Part shown: positions 26,186 through 34,689 of the stretch, piece by piece
Numbering within the stretch: the first letter of the stretch is position 1
Layout: the number at the start of each line of letters is the position of its first letter
DNA from: Sphingobacterium alimentarium
GTDB lineage: Bacteria > Bacteroidota > Bacteroidia > Sphingobacteriales > Sphingobacteriaceae
Length of the DNA: 64,000 nucleotides
NCBI RefSeq assembly: GCF_004342685.1
Contig: NZ_SMBZ01000005.1
Span: 1-64,000 of the forward strand
Direction: 5' to 3'
Made by a program: the position numbers and the translations under genes
The notes under the pieces: model-generated
Databases searched by the model: none
What the model saw: only the letters and a program-made list of their open reading frames with translations
What the model was told of the DNA's origin: nothing

Positions 26186-28098
26186 ATTTAGAACCAGAAG
26201 TACGGGAAATTTTTCAATCTATTGATAATGGCAGAAACTTTTTATTAAGCGGGGGTGCAGGCAGTGGAAAGACTTACTCCTTGGTAAACGTAATTAGGCA
26301 GGCAATAGCTGAAAATCCAACGGCTAAGGTTGCTTGTATGACTTATACTAATGCAGCAGTAAAAGAAATTGAAGAAAGGGTAAACCATAAAAATCTTAAT
26401 GTATCTACGATACACGATTTCTTATGGGATAGTATTAAACATTTTCAAAAAGAGCTTAAAGAAGCACTTATTGCCTTAGCAAACAATGAGGAGGTAACCA
26501 GAATTTCCATTGAAGAAGTCAATCCTGTACCGGAAAATTATTATGCTGTTTTACCTGATGGTGTACAGTACAAAGAGTTTGTTAGAATACGTGAAGGAAT
26601 TATATCTCACGATGAATTACTCATAGTAGCCAACTATCTTTTTGAAAAATATCCCAAGCTTAGCAGCATCGTAAAAGATAAATATAAATTCATATTCATT
26701 GATGAATACCAGGATACAAGTAAAGCTGTTGTAGAAACATTTCTTACACATTTTAAGAAAAGTAAAAGAACGAATATCATAGGCTTTTTTGGAGATGCTA
26801 TGCAATCAATTTATGAAGATGGCATTGGCAACTTAGACGATTATAAAGGAGATGATGCAGAAAAAGTAAACGAAATTCCAAAGAAACAAAATAGAAGAAA
26901 TCCGCAACTTGTAATTGACTTGGCGAACAAACTTCGTACTGATGGCATAATTCAAGAGCCATCTGCCGACCCGAAAGCCCCTAATATGGTTGGTGGTGTA
27001 ATAAAGCAAGGAACTGTTTTGTTTCTACATTCCACTGATGGATACATCAATAAGGTTGAGGCATTTTTAGAAGCTAATTATGCTTGGGATTTTAATAATT
27101 CAAAGGAAACTAAAGAACTTAATCTTACTCATAATTTAATAGCAGGTAAAGCGGGTTTTAGAAATTTGATGGATATTTATGATAAAGACCACATATTAAG
27201 TTTTAGAGATAGAATTAAGAAGTATATTAAAGATAACAATGTTGCTGCTGACTTTTCAGAAAATACATTTGGAGAAGTAATTGAAGCATTACAGCAAGGA
27301 AAAGGTGGTAGAGAGTTAAACGCAGTTCGTCCTACAAATACAATGCAGGTTTTTATTGATGGTAATGCTGAATTGTATAATTATGCGAAATCATTAAAAT
27401 ACTCTGAATTTTCCAAAATGTATGTTGACAAAGACCAATTACTTGATGATAAAAAGCAAGACAAAGATGATGAAAACAAGAAAGGTTCAAAAAGAGATAA
27501 TCTTGTAAAACACTTATTTAAAATTCAGAATAATATTTCTCTGTATCAAAATAAAAAGTACAATGAGTTTTTAAGAGCCACAGATTATCATTTTAAAATA
27601 ACAAGTATCGCAAGCAAAAAAGCCTTAAAAGAAAATATTGAAAGCCTTGTGAATGTTGGAGATAATACAATTGAACAAGTCATTAATGATGCTAACGAAA
27701 AGAGAATTTGTTTGATTGATGATAAGCTAATTGCCTTTAAAGAGAACAAAGAGTATTTGTATAATCGAGTGAAGGATGTTAAGTTTAGTGAATTTCAAAA
27801 ACTATATGAATACCTTGAAGGACAAACACCATTTTCAACACAGCACAAAACCAAAGGAACAGAATTTGATAATGTTTTGGTTATACTTGATAATGGTGGT
27901 TGGAACAATTATAACTTTGGAAATCTATTCTTAGGTACAGGTTCTGCAAGTGTATTGGATAGAACTCAAAAAATATTTTACGTTTGTTGTACAAGGGCAA
28001 AAGAGAACTTAGCAGTTTTTTTTCACAATCCTGATGCAGACGTAATAGCGAAAGCCAAAGTATGGTTTGGAGAGGACAATGTCATTGATATTAGTTAA
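26167..28098 (+). CDS. UvrD-like helicase (GajB-like)
   Basis: A 643-residue superfamily 1 helicase. Walker A is LLSGGAGSGKTYSLVN (near residue 30), motif Ia MTYTNAAVKEIEER, Walker B FIFIDEYQDTSKA (near 180), motif III GFFGDAMQSIY, motif V STQHKTKGTEFDNVLV (near 560), and motif VI YVCCTRAKENLAVF. It overlaps the OLD nuclease gene by 19 nt. OLD nuclease followed by UvrD helicase is the Gabija layout, where the pair senses nucleotide depletion and cleaves DNA during phage infection. This helicase is longer than the commonly described GajB. With the upstream frameshift, the pair may be inactive here. Confidence 0.85.
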   Translation: MVEGRLNLEPEVREIFQSIDNGRNFLLSGGAGSGKTYSLVNVIRQAIAENPTAKVACMTYTNAAVKEIEERVNHKNLNVSTIHDFLWDSIKHFQKELKEALIALANNEEVTRISIEEVNPVPENYYAVLPDGVQYKEFVRIREGIISHDELLIVANYLFEKYPKLSSIVKDKYKFIFIDEYQDTSKAVVETFLTHFKKSKRTNIIGFFGDAMQSIYEDGIGNLDDYKGDDAEKVNEIPKKQNRRNPQLVIDLANKLRTDGIIQEPSADPKAPNMVGGVIKQGTVLFLHSTDGYINKVEAFLEANYAWDFNNSKETKELNLTHNLIAGKAGFRNLMDIYDKDHILSFRDRIKKYIKDNNVAADFSENTFGEVIEALQQGKGGRELNAVRPTNTMQVFIDGNAELYNYAKSLKYSEFSKMYVDKDQLLDDKKQDKDDENKKGSKRDNLVKHLFKIQNNISLYQNKKYNEFLRATDYHFKITSIASKKALKENIESLVNVGDNTIEQVINDANEKRICLIDDKLIAFKENKEYLYNRVKDVKFSEFQKLYEYLEGQTPFSTQHKTKGTEFDNVLVILDNGGWNNYNFGNLFLGTGSASVLDRTQKIFYVCCTRAKENLAVFFHNPDADVIAKAKVWFGEDNVIDIS

Positions 28099-28120
28099 CC
28101 TTATTCTTAAAAAAACAATA

Positions 28121-28144
28121 GGGAGTTTGCTCATATAAACTCCC
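28121..28144. terminator. small hairpin between island and traD
   Basis: GGGAGTTT (28121-28128) pairs with AAACTCCC (28137-28144). It overlaps the last codons of traD and lies 23 nt after the helicase stop. There is no T run on the plus side, so it is a weak terminator candidate. Confidence 0.35.
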
Positions 28145-28766
28145 CAATGTCAAAATCACTCAAATCATTTTTCCGCAAAGTGGAAGAACTGTCTTCCGTT
28201 TCAGATGAAAGGGTACTATCCAAAAGCTCGGCTATTCTTCGGGAAGCATCTTCCATAGAATTTTCCAATAGGCTGAATAATTCGGTTCCCTGTATTTTTT
28301 GAACTATAGCTATCGCTGTTTCCTTTTGGGCTGGTTCCAATTCTTCTTTTTGGAGCAATGCCCCTACGGAGCTTAGTTCGTCATAGGTAACCCCTTGGGC
28401 AAGACTGTCATCGCCACTGGATATTCCGTACCTGTTCCACTCTTCTTCCTCTTCCTCCAAATCAGGCATATTACTGAAAACTTTGTCCAGCTCTTCCTGC
28501 GGAATTTGAATACCTACGTTTTCATTTTCGTCGTATTCAATGTCTAAATTATCAGGGTTTATCTCTTGTTCCTCAATTTGGCTTTCATTGGCAGCGTTTG
28601 GCAGGAAAAGGCTTCTTACAGGCTTGGGCTGACCCATAATATCGGGCAGGTTCGGATTAACCTTTTCCTGCATTGGCTTATGCTCCGGCCTTTTCTTAAT
28701 GACAATCTTGTCCTGCACCAGCAGGGCAATGACTATGAGCAAGCATATCACAATTACTGTTTCCAT
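28131..28766 (-). CDS. traD: conjugal transfer protein TraD-like
   Basis: A 211-residue protein with an N-terminal membrane anchor (TVIVICLLIVIALLVQDKIVI) followed by a very acidic, probably disordered region (DNLDIEYDENENVG, DLEEEEEEW) and a helical C-terminus. It matches the small TraD of CTnDOT-type operons by position after the DUF3408 gene and by layout; it is not the TraD coupling ATPase of F. Four nt separate it from the upstream gene. The defence island begins immediately beyond its stop. Confidence 0.65.
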   Translation of the reverse strand: METVIVICLLIVIALLVQDKIVIKKRPEHKPMQEKVNPNLPDIMGQPKPVRSLFLPNAANESQIEEQEINPDNLDIEYDENENVGIQIPQEELDKVFSNMPDLEEEEEEWNRYGISSGDDSLAQGVTYDELSSVGALLQKEELEPAQKETAIAIVQKIQGTELFSLLENSMEDASRRIAELLDSTLSSETEDSSSTLRKNDLSDFDIGEFI

Positions 28767-28769
28767 AGC

Positions 28770-29210
28770 TTATAAAATGGGTTTGTACTTATCATTGAAA
28801 CTCTTGGTAATCTGCTCGCCAAATTCCTGAAAATGGTAATCCAGCAAATTGTCCAAATAGCCGTATATGGTTATCTTGTCTTCACCTATAACCTGTACAA
28901 TTCGTGACATCTTTTCGTGAAAATCCGGTCGGATATAAACCGTTTTCCCGTCACGGGCATTGGTATCAGGTTTTTTGAAAAAGATACTTTCGTAGTCAGC
29001 TTCGTTTGTCCTTTTGGTTCTGCTCTTTTCTTTAACCGCAGGTTTTTCTTGTGCCAGTTCTTTAGGCTTAATCTCCTCCTTTTCGGGTTCTTCAGCAGGC
29101 GGTTCAGGTGGAAGCTGCAAGCCCTCTTTTTTTACGCCATCTACCATCAGGTTCATCATCAGTTCCTCGTTAATATCAGGCCTGGCTTTCTTTTTATTAT
29201 CTTTCTCCAT
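28770..29210 (-). CDS. DUF3408 conjugal transfer protein
   Basis: A 146-residue basic protein. The N-terminal half is disordered and proline/lysine rich (PPEPPAEEPEKEE, KSRTKRTNEADYES); the C-terminal half is a small folded domain (RPDFHEKMSRIVQVIGEDKI, TIYGYLDNLLDYHFQEF) of the ribbon-helix-helix-like DUF3408 family found beside traA in these elements. Such proteins may bind DNA in partnership with the ParA-like TraA. It lies between traA (5 nt) and traD (4 nt). Confidence 0.8.
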   Translation of the reverse strand: MEKDNKKKARPDINEELMMNLMVDGVKKEGLQLPPEPPAEEPEKEEIKPKELAQEKPAVKEKSRTKRTNEADYESIFFKKPDTNARDGKTVYIRPDFHEKMSRIVQVIGEDKITIYGYLDNLLDYHFQEFGEQITKSFNDKYKPIL

Positions 29211-29214
29211 AGGG

Positions 29215-29982
29215 CTATAATTGAATGATTTTTAAAAATTCGTCTATGAACAAGTCTAACTGACTGGCTTTCATCAAACGTTCATCGGGAGGCATTACGG
29301 TAGAACGGAAAACGGTTTTGCTGTCTGTTTCGCTTTCTTTGCGGAAACGGGTGCTGTTCTTAATTTGGCTTTGCATCAGGCTTAATCCTAATTGCGCAAT
29401 AAGCTGGTTATACACGCCATATAGGGGTGTGCTTTCCCTGCCATCCACTTGGTTCCAAAACAGGTTAATGGTTTCTATGGACGTTTCCCCTTTTTTCATA
29501 ATCACGTCCTGCAAAAGCTGTGTGAAGATGAGCGTACTTTCCATTACCACACGGTCTGCCGTGATGGGCGTAAAAATGTGGTGCATTCCTGCCAATGCTT
29601 TCAGAATGCCGGACGTATTCACAGTTCCGGGCAGGTCAAAAAATACCACATCAACCGGAACGGAAGAAGTGTTTACAAATTCGTGAGCCGCTTCCAATAC
29701 GCTATCCGCTTTGTACTGCATAATGGGATAGGCTTTTTTGTTGATGGTGGTAAATTGTTTGTACGCCAGCTTTTTCAAAGCCTCGTTTTCCATTACCATT
29801 GCCAAATCCCTTGTCTTCATTTTCATCAAGCTGTGCTGTGGAAAATCCGCATCAAATACGGCTACGTTGTAGCCCAACCGATAGTGCATCGTACTTGCAA
29901 CAAGCGTTGTAAAGGTGCTTTTGCCTACACCGCCTTTTTGAGATGAAAAGGCGATAAATACTGTTTTGTGTTTTGCATTCAT
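29215..29982 (-). CDS. traA: ParA-like ATPase TraA
   Basis: A 255-residue deviant-Walker ATPase: FSSQKGGVGKSTFTTLVAS at the N-terminus, AVFDADFPQHSL as the A' strand, and VVFFDLPGTVNTSG as Walker B. This is the ParA/MinD-type TraA at the head of the transfer gene block in Bacteroidota elements. It leads a short operon with the DUF3408 gene and traD. By analogy with ParA proteins it may position the element or the transfer machinery, but that is inference. Its upstream region is an unusual long leader with the shared motif in double copy. Confidence 0.85.
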   Translation of the reverse strand: MNAKHKTVFIAFSSQKGGVGKSTFTTLVASTMHYRLGYNVAVFDADFPQHSLMKMKTRDLAMVMENEALKKLAYKQFTTINKKAYPIMQYKADSVLEAAHEFVNTSSVPVDVVFFDLPGTVNTSGILKALAGMHHIFTPITADRVVMESTLIFTQLLQDVIMKKGETSIETINLFWNQVDGRESTPLYGVYNQLIAQLGLSLMQSQIKNSTRFRKESETDSKTVFRSTVMPPDERLMKASQLDLFIDEFLKIIQL

Positions 29983-29989
29983 AATGCTG

Positions 29990-30350
29990 CTGTTTTTAAT
30001 TATTTATATATCCATTTACCTATGTCCGTATATCCGCAATTACCTACCTGTGTACCACTGTATATAGGCTTGTCGCTGTGTGCATACTTATGTAGTTAGA
30101 CAGGTAATGATGCACCAAGCTATGTAACTGAATACACGCTTATAGCTGTATGCAGGCAGGTATGTTTGTACCAACAGACCTGTTTATTTATGTGCCTGAA
30201 TATGTGCGTACCCAATTGCATCATCGCATATCTCAATAGGTACTTTTTTACATAGCTGATTGCGTACTTATGTTGTTACCTGCATACCTATCTATGCCCT
30301 TATATCTATCTGTTTGTAGGCACAAAGAAATGTAGATATATAAGTGCTTT
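29990..30350 (-). promoter_or_regulatory. long quasi-repetitive leader upstream of traA
   Basis: About 360 nt without a protein gene, composed mostly of short words such as TACC, TATG, GTAC and CATA in changing order. The clearest repeat is TGCRTACTTATGTWGTTA at 30081-30098 and 30261-30278, exactly 180 nt apart with two mismatches. A TTTCTTTG box (minus strand, 30330-30323) lies 28 nt after the shared motif, so transcription would start near 30315 and this region would be the traA leader. It may alternatively be a ParA-type centromere. No stable structure was found by eye. Confidence 0.45.
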
Positions 30351-30392
30351 CATTATCGTGGCAGTGTTTGGCGTTCAAAGGCAGTGTTTGGC
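30323..30392 (-). promoter_or_regulatory. shared element motif in tandem, copy C (traA)
   Basis: Towards traA: GCCAAACACTGCC (30392-30380), seven bases, then a second GCCAAACACTGCC (30372-30360) that runs straight into AC to make TGCCAC (ending 30358). The repeat period is 20 nt. TTTCTTTG follows 28 nt after TGCCAC. It is the only doubled copy in the window. Confidence 0.6.
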
Positions 30393-30489
30393 ACTGATAT
30401 ACAATACAATGCTTTCGTAAACAGGGCTTTACTTTGTACAATGATTTTTATTAACGGATTTATGCAAAATTCTTTTGACAAATCGGAGG

Positions 30490-30637
30490 GTAACGGGAAC
30501 GGCATCGAGCCGTTTTTCCCTGTTACATTTAATCCGGTTCCGCCTTTTTTGGCGGACGGATTTTTGTGTTCAACAGAACACGGCAAGTTGTGTTTTGAGC
30601 ATCTCGGAATGATTTCCGATGCTCAAAACAACTTGCC
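30490..30637. other. oriT: candidate origin of transfer (three hairpins)
   Basis: Three inverted repeats lie side by side directly before mobA: 30490-30526 (GTAAC/GTTAC with ACGGC/GCCGT inside), 30532-30561 (TCCGCC/GGCGGA around six T, with outer ATCC/GGAT), and 30582-30637, where GGCAAGTTGT and TTTGAGCATC pair with GATGCTCAAA and ACAACTTGCC, broken only by two 2-nt bulges. Origins of transfer in this group lie next to the relaxase genes and contain such repeats. The nick position was not identified. The 105-codon reading frame across it is not protein-like. Confidence 0.6.
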
Positions 30638-30703
30638 CTTTGCAGGGGGCAGAAAACACCTTCCGAAGTCAGGGTTTTGTATGGATTTTAAAATGGATTA
30701 GTG

Positions 30704-31135
30704 ATGAACGATAACAACAAAAAGCAATTGAAAAAGACCGGACGCCGCCCCAAAGAAGACCCGGCGACCATTCGGTACACCATTTCCTTTAACGAGCAGG
30801 AACACGCCCGCTTTCTTGCCCTTTTTGATAAATCAGGTATGCAGGTAAAAGCGCATTTTATAACGTCTTGCATCTTTGACAAGACCATAAAGACCATTCA
30901 GATTGACAAAGGAACGGTTGATTTTTATATGCGGCTGACCTCGTTTCACAGCCAGTTCCGTTCCATCGGTATAAACTATAATCAGGTTGTGAAGCTATTG
31001 TACAAGAATTTTTCAGAGAAAAAGGCGGCGGCATTTCTGTATAAACTGGAAAAACAGACGGCTGAAATGGCGATGCTGTGTCAGAAAATCATCCAAATAA
31101 GCGAGGAATTTGAAGCCAAACACCTGAAAAAATAG
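30704..31135 (+). CDS. mobA: mobilization protein MobA (relaxosome accessory)
   Basis: A 143-residue small basic protein with a ribbon-helix-helix-like N-terminal region (KKTGRRPKEDPATIRYTISF, EHARFLALFDKSGMQVKAHF) and a helical C-terminus that includes FRSIGINYNQVVKLLYKNFS, the pattern of MobA/MobC-type relaxosome proteins. It would bind oriT just upstream and help the relaxase nick. ATG at 30704 is preferred to the GTG at 30701. It is 8 nt before mobB. Confidence 0.85.
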   Translation: MNDNNKKQLKKTGRRPKEDPATIRYTISFNEQEHARFLALFDKSGMQVKAHFITSCIFDKTIKTIQIDKGTVDFYMRLTSFHSQFRSIGINYNQVVKLLYKNFSEKKAAAFLYKLEKQTAEMAMLCQKIIQISEEFEAKHLKK

Positions 31136-31143
31136 CGGTAGAA

Positions 31144-32433
31144 ATGATAGCAAAAATTGGAAGAAGCGCAAATTTATACGGGGCATTAGCGTACAATCAG
31201 CTTAAAATAGAGAATGAAAACGGACAGATTTTGTTTGCGAATAAGATGATAGAAACCGCAAGCGGTCATTATTCCGTGGCGCAATTAGCACAATCTTTTG
31301 CTCCTTACCTGATAGCCAACCGCAATACCGAGAAACATACTTTGCATATTTCGCTCAATCCCGACCCGAATGATAAGGTAAGCGATGACAGATACAGGGA
31401 AATGGCAGAGCAGTATATGAGGGAAATGGGTTACGGCGAACAACCTTTTGTGGTATTCAAACATACCGATATTGACCGCAGTCATATCCATATCGTTTCA
31501 GTTTGCGTGGACGAAGAGGGCAAAAAGATTTCGGACAAATTCGAGAAAATGCGGTCTATGAATGTTTGCCGTGAACTCGAAAGGAAATACGGTTTGATAC
31601 CCGCAACGGATAAGGAACACAAGCAGAACGATAAGATTTTCCGTCCGGTGGATTACAAAGCTGGAGATGTAAAAAGCCAAATCGCTTCGGTTGTTCGCCA
31701 CCTGCCGAATTATTATCAATACCAAACTTTGGGAGAATACAACGCTTTGCTTTCCCTGTTCAATGTTACTACCGAAAAAGTGGAGGGCAAATTGCAGGGG
31801 CAGCTACGGCAGGGTTTATTATATATTCCGTTAAATGAAAAAGGAGAAAGAGCCGGACATCCATTCAAGGCTTCGCTTTTCGGAAAAAACGCAGGGCTAC
31901 CGACTTTGGAATTGCATTTTGCAAAAAGCAAAGAGGCTTTAAAAGACCACCCGACAAAGCCAACCATTAAAGCTGCCGTTACCATTGCCCTGCAATCAAC
32001 AAATGATGAGCAGGGTTTTAAAAAGCAGTTAGGCGAGCAAGGCATTAATGTAGTGGTGCGTAGAAATGACACAGGACGTATTTACGGAATAACTTTTATA
32101 GACCACAATTCTAAAACGGTTTGGAACGGTTCACGTTTAGGCAAGGAACTTTCTGCCAATACCTTTAATGATTATTGGAACAATAATATCAAACCCGAGA
32201 TTAAAGAGCCAGTTGAACTACAATCGAAAATATCAAGACCAAATGATGCAGATCTTCCTGCGGAAGAACCTCATCATTTGTTCGACTTCCTGAATACTAA
32301 TGAAAAACACGAAGACGGTTTGATTGAAGCATTAGGCGGTTTATTACCCGAAGCCCAGAACGAAGATTATGAGGAACAGGATTTTGCCAATAAGATGAAG
32401 AAGAAAAGAAACCGCCAAAGAGGTCAGAAATAG
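31144..32433 (+). CDS. mobB: relaxase MobB (MOBP type)
   Basis: A 429-residue relaxase. The catalytic domain has a metal-binding histidine cluster FVVFKHTDIDRSHIHIVSVC near residue 115, preceded by HTLHISLNPDPNDKVSD. The nucleophile is probably the tyrosine in the N-terminal SANLYGALAYNQ stretch. The C-terminal part is acidic then strongly basic (KMKKKRNRQRGQK). It nicks oriT, stays on the 5' end and pilots the strand to the coupling protein MobC. It follows mobA closely and is probably in its operon; mobC has the shared promoter motif of its own. Confidence 0.9.
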   Translation: MIAKIGRSANLYGALAYNQLKIENENGQILFANKMIETASGHYSVAQLAQSFAPYLIANRNTEKHTLHISLNPDPNDKVSDDRYREMAEQYMREMGYGEQPFVVFKHTDIDRSHIHIVSVCVDEEGKKISDKFEKMRSMNVCRELERKYGLIPATDKEHKQNDKIFRPVDYKAGDVKSQIASVVRHLPNYYQYQTLGEYNALLSLFNVTTEKVEGKLQGQLRQGLLYIPLNEKGERAGHPFKASLFGKNAGLPTLELHFAKSKEALKDHPTKPTIKAAVTIALQSTNDEQGFKKQLGEQGINVVVRRNDTGRIYGITFIDHNSKTVWNGSRLGKELSANTFNDYWNNNIKPEIKEPVELQSKISRPNDADLPAEEPHHLFDFLNTNEKHEDGLIEALGGLLPEAQNEDYEEQDFANKMKKKRNRQRGQK

Positions 32434-32439
32434 AAATCA

Positions 32440-32509
32440 GCCAAACACCGCCACGCACCGCCTTTGAGTGCCACATTTTTATAGCCACTCTTTAGAGCCT
32501 TTAAATTCA
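32440..32509 (+). promoter_or_regulatory. mobC promoter with shared element motif, copy D
   Basis: GCCAAACACCGCC (32440-32452), then TGCCAC (32469-32474) and TAAATTCA (32502-32509), close to TAnnTTTG, 28 nt after TGCCAC. The stretch TGCCACATTTTTATAGCC here and TGCCACATTTTTAAAGGC upstream of the DUF1896 gene differ at two positions. The motif lies 60-95 nt before the mobC ATG. Confidence 0.6.
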
Positions 32510-32533
32510 CGCCCGAACATTAAAATTAAAATA

Positions 32534-34534
32534 ATGCAGGGAGAAGACGATTTAAGAGGCTTGGCCAAAATAATGGCTTTTATGCGGGCAGTAAGTATCC
32601 TTTTGGTACTGATGCACCTTTATTGGTTCTGCTACGGTTTCTTTATGGAACGTGGCTGGACATTAGAAGTCATCAACAAAATACTGACCAATTTCAACCG
32701 GACCGCGGGTTTGTTTTCGCACACCATATATACTAAAATCTTCGCTTTGGTGTTGTTGGCGTTAAGCTGTTTGGGTACAAAGGGCGTAAAGAATGAAAAG
32801 ATAACCTGGTCTAAAATTTATGTAGCATTGGGAGTTGGTTTTGTACTGTTCTTTCTGAATACGCCATTGCTAAAACTACCTCCTCCAATAGGCACATTCC
32901 TGTATATCCTGTCTATCTCTTTAGGTTACATTCCTTTACTGATGGCAGGCGTATGGATGAGCCGTTTGCTCCGTACTAATCTGATGGAAGATGTTTTTAA
33001 CAACGAGAACGAAAGTTTTCAGCAAGAAACAAAATTGATGGAGAACGAGTATTCCGTTAACCTGTCCACCAAGTTTTATTACAAAAACAGATGGAATGAC
33101 GGCTGGATTAACATCGTCAACCCCTTTCGGGCAACGATTGTGTTGGGCACTCCTGGATCTGGAAAATCATACGCCATCGTAAACAATTACATCAAGCAAC
33201 AAATTGAGAAAGGCTTCTCCATGTACATATACGATTTCAAGTTTGACGACCTTTCTACCATTGCCTACAATCATTTATTGAAGCATCGGGATAAGTACAA
33301 AGTTCAACCCAAATTCTACGTGATAAATTTCGATGACCCACGTAAGAGCCACCGTTGCAATCCTCTTAATCCCGACTTTATGACGGACATTTCTGACGCA
33401 TACGAAGCGGCATATACCATAATGTTAAATCTTAATAGGTCGTGGATACAGAAGCAGGGGGATTTTTTCGTGGAAAGTCCAATTATTCTATTGGCAGCTA
33501 TTATCTGGTATCTGAAAATTTATGAAGACGGTAAATATTGTACGTTTCCACACGCCATTGAATTGCTGAACAAAAAGTATTCGGACGTATTTACCATTTT
33601 AACCTCATATCCCGATTTAGAAAATTATTTGTCGCCTTTTATGGATGCGTGGCAAGGCGGAGCGCAAGACCAATTACAGGGGCAGATAGCATCGGCTAAA
33701 ATTCCTTTGTCAAGAATGATTAGCCCGCAATTGTATTGGGTTATGACGGGAGATGATTTTTCGTTAGACATCAATAATCCAAAAGAGCCGAAAATTTTAT
33801 GTGTCGGCAATAATCCGGACCGCCAAAATATTTACTCCGCAGCATTAGGATTGTACAATTCAAGGATTGTCAAACTCATCAACAAAAAAGGGCAATTAAA
33901 GAGTTCCGTTATCATTGATGAGCTGCCCACGATTTATTTTAGAGGACTGGATAACCTTATCGCAACAGCAAGAAGTAATAAGGTGGCAGTTTGTTTGGGC
34001 TTTCAGGATTTTTCGCAATTAACAAGGGATTACGGTGACAAAGAGAGTAAGGTTATTCAAAATACAGTAGGTAACATTTTTAGTGGCCAGGTGGTCGGCG
34101 AAACGGCAAAAAGCCTTTCGGAACGCTTCGGAAAAGTATTGCAGAAACGCCAAAGTATGACCATCAATCGAAATGATAAATCAACTTCCATATCTACCCA
34201 GTTGGATAGCTTGATACCTGCCTCGAAAATTTCAACTTTGACACAGGGTATGTTCGTGGGTTCTGTTTCTGATAATTTTGATGAACGTATCGAGCAAAAA
34301 ATATTTCACGCCGAAATTGTGGTGGATAATGAAAAGGTTGCTGCCGAAACTAAAGTCTATCAGAAGATACCGCAAATCTTATCCTTTGTTGACGAGAGTG
34401 GAACAGATAATATGAAACAGGAAATTGAAGCGAATTACAGGCAGATAAAAAAAGATATTGAACTGATAATTGAAAATGAACTGACACGTATAAACAGTGA
34501 CCCAGATTTACAACATTTGTTACAGCGGGGGTAG
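32534..34534 (+). CDS. mobC: coupling protein MobC (VirD4/TraD-type ATPase)
   Basis: Type IV coupling protein of about 666 residues that hands the relaxase-DNA complex to the channel. Four N-terminal membrane segments, including VSILLVLMHLYWFCYGFFM and LGVGFVLFFLNTPLL, are followed by Walker A IVLGTPGSGKSYAIVNNY, and Walker B SSVIIDELPTIYF with the downstream TARSNKVAVCLGFQDFSQL typical of T4CPs. ATG at 32534 (MQGEDDLRGLAKI) is preferred to 32468, which would run through the promoter motif. Length and order are normal. Confidence 0.92.
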   Translation: MQGEDDLRGLAKIMAFMRAVSILLVLMHLYWFCYGFFMERGWTLEVINKILTNFNRTAGLFSHTIYTKIFALVLLALSCLGTKGVKNEKITWSKIYVALGVGFVLFFLNTPLLKLPPPIGTFLYILSISLGYIPLLMAGVWMSRLLRTNLMEDVFNNENESFQQETKLMENEYSVNLSTKFYYKNRWNDGWINIVNPFRATIVLGTPGSGKSYAIVNNYIKQQIEKGFSMYIYDFKFDDLSTIAYNHLLKHRDKYKVQPKFYVINFDDPRKSHRCNPLNPDFMTDISDAYEAAYTIMLNLNRSWIQKQGDFFVESPIILLAAIIWYLKIYEDGKYCTFPHAIELLNKKYSDVFTILTSYPDLENYLSPFMDAWQGGAQDQLQGQIASAKIPLSRMISPQLYWVMTGDDFSLDINNPKEPKILCVGNNPDRQNIYSAALGLYNSRIVKLINKKGQLKSSVIIDELPTIYFRGLDNLIATARSNKVAVCLGFQDFSQLTRDYGDKESKVIQNTVGNIFSGQVVGETAKSLSERFGKVLQKRQSMTINRNDKSTSISTQLDSLIPASKISTLTQGMFVGSVSDNFDERIEQKIFHAEIVVDNEKVAAETKVYQKIPQILSFVDESGTDNMKQEIEANYRQIKKDIELIIENELTRINSDPDLQHLLQRG

Positions 34535-34638
34535 TTTTCCAATACCCACCTGAAAGACGGTCTTACAGTTGAATGAGTTTATTGTCCGATATCAGCCAAG
34601 CTGGGAAAGATTATTTTTATTCATTTAGTGGTAGAATC

Positions 34639-34679
34639 ATTAGAACAGACATAATATTTAGTAAATTTGTTGTTCTAAT
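34639..34679 (+). promoter_or_regulatory. promoter and operator-like repeat before the NtrC-type regulator
   Basis: TAAATTTG (34662-34669) fits the -7 consensus and is flanked by ATTAGAAC (34639-34646) and GTTCTAAT (34672-34679), an exact 8-bp inverted repeat that would place a bound protein across the box. Start codon is at 34690. Nothing else stands out in 34535-34638. Confidence 0.45.
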
Positions 34680-34689
34680 TGGCTAAGAA

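Noticed and set aside
29990..30350. CRISPR array
   Set aside because: Repeats are short, irregular and not separated by constant-length spacers; no cas genes in the window.
30384..30701. A 105-codon frame before mobA
   Set aside because: It is made of the three hairpins of the oriT candidate, has no family resemblance, and its start lies in the shared motif.
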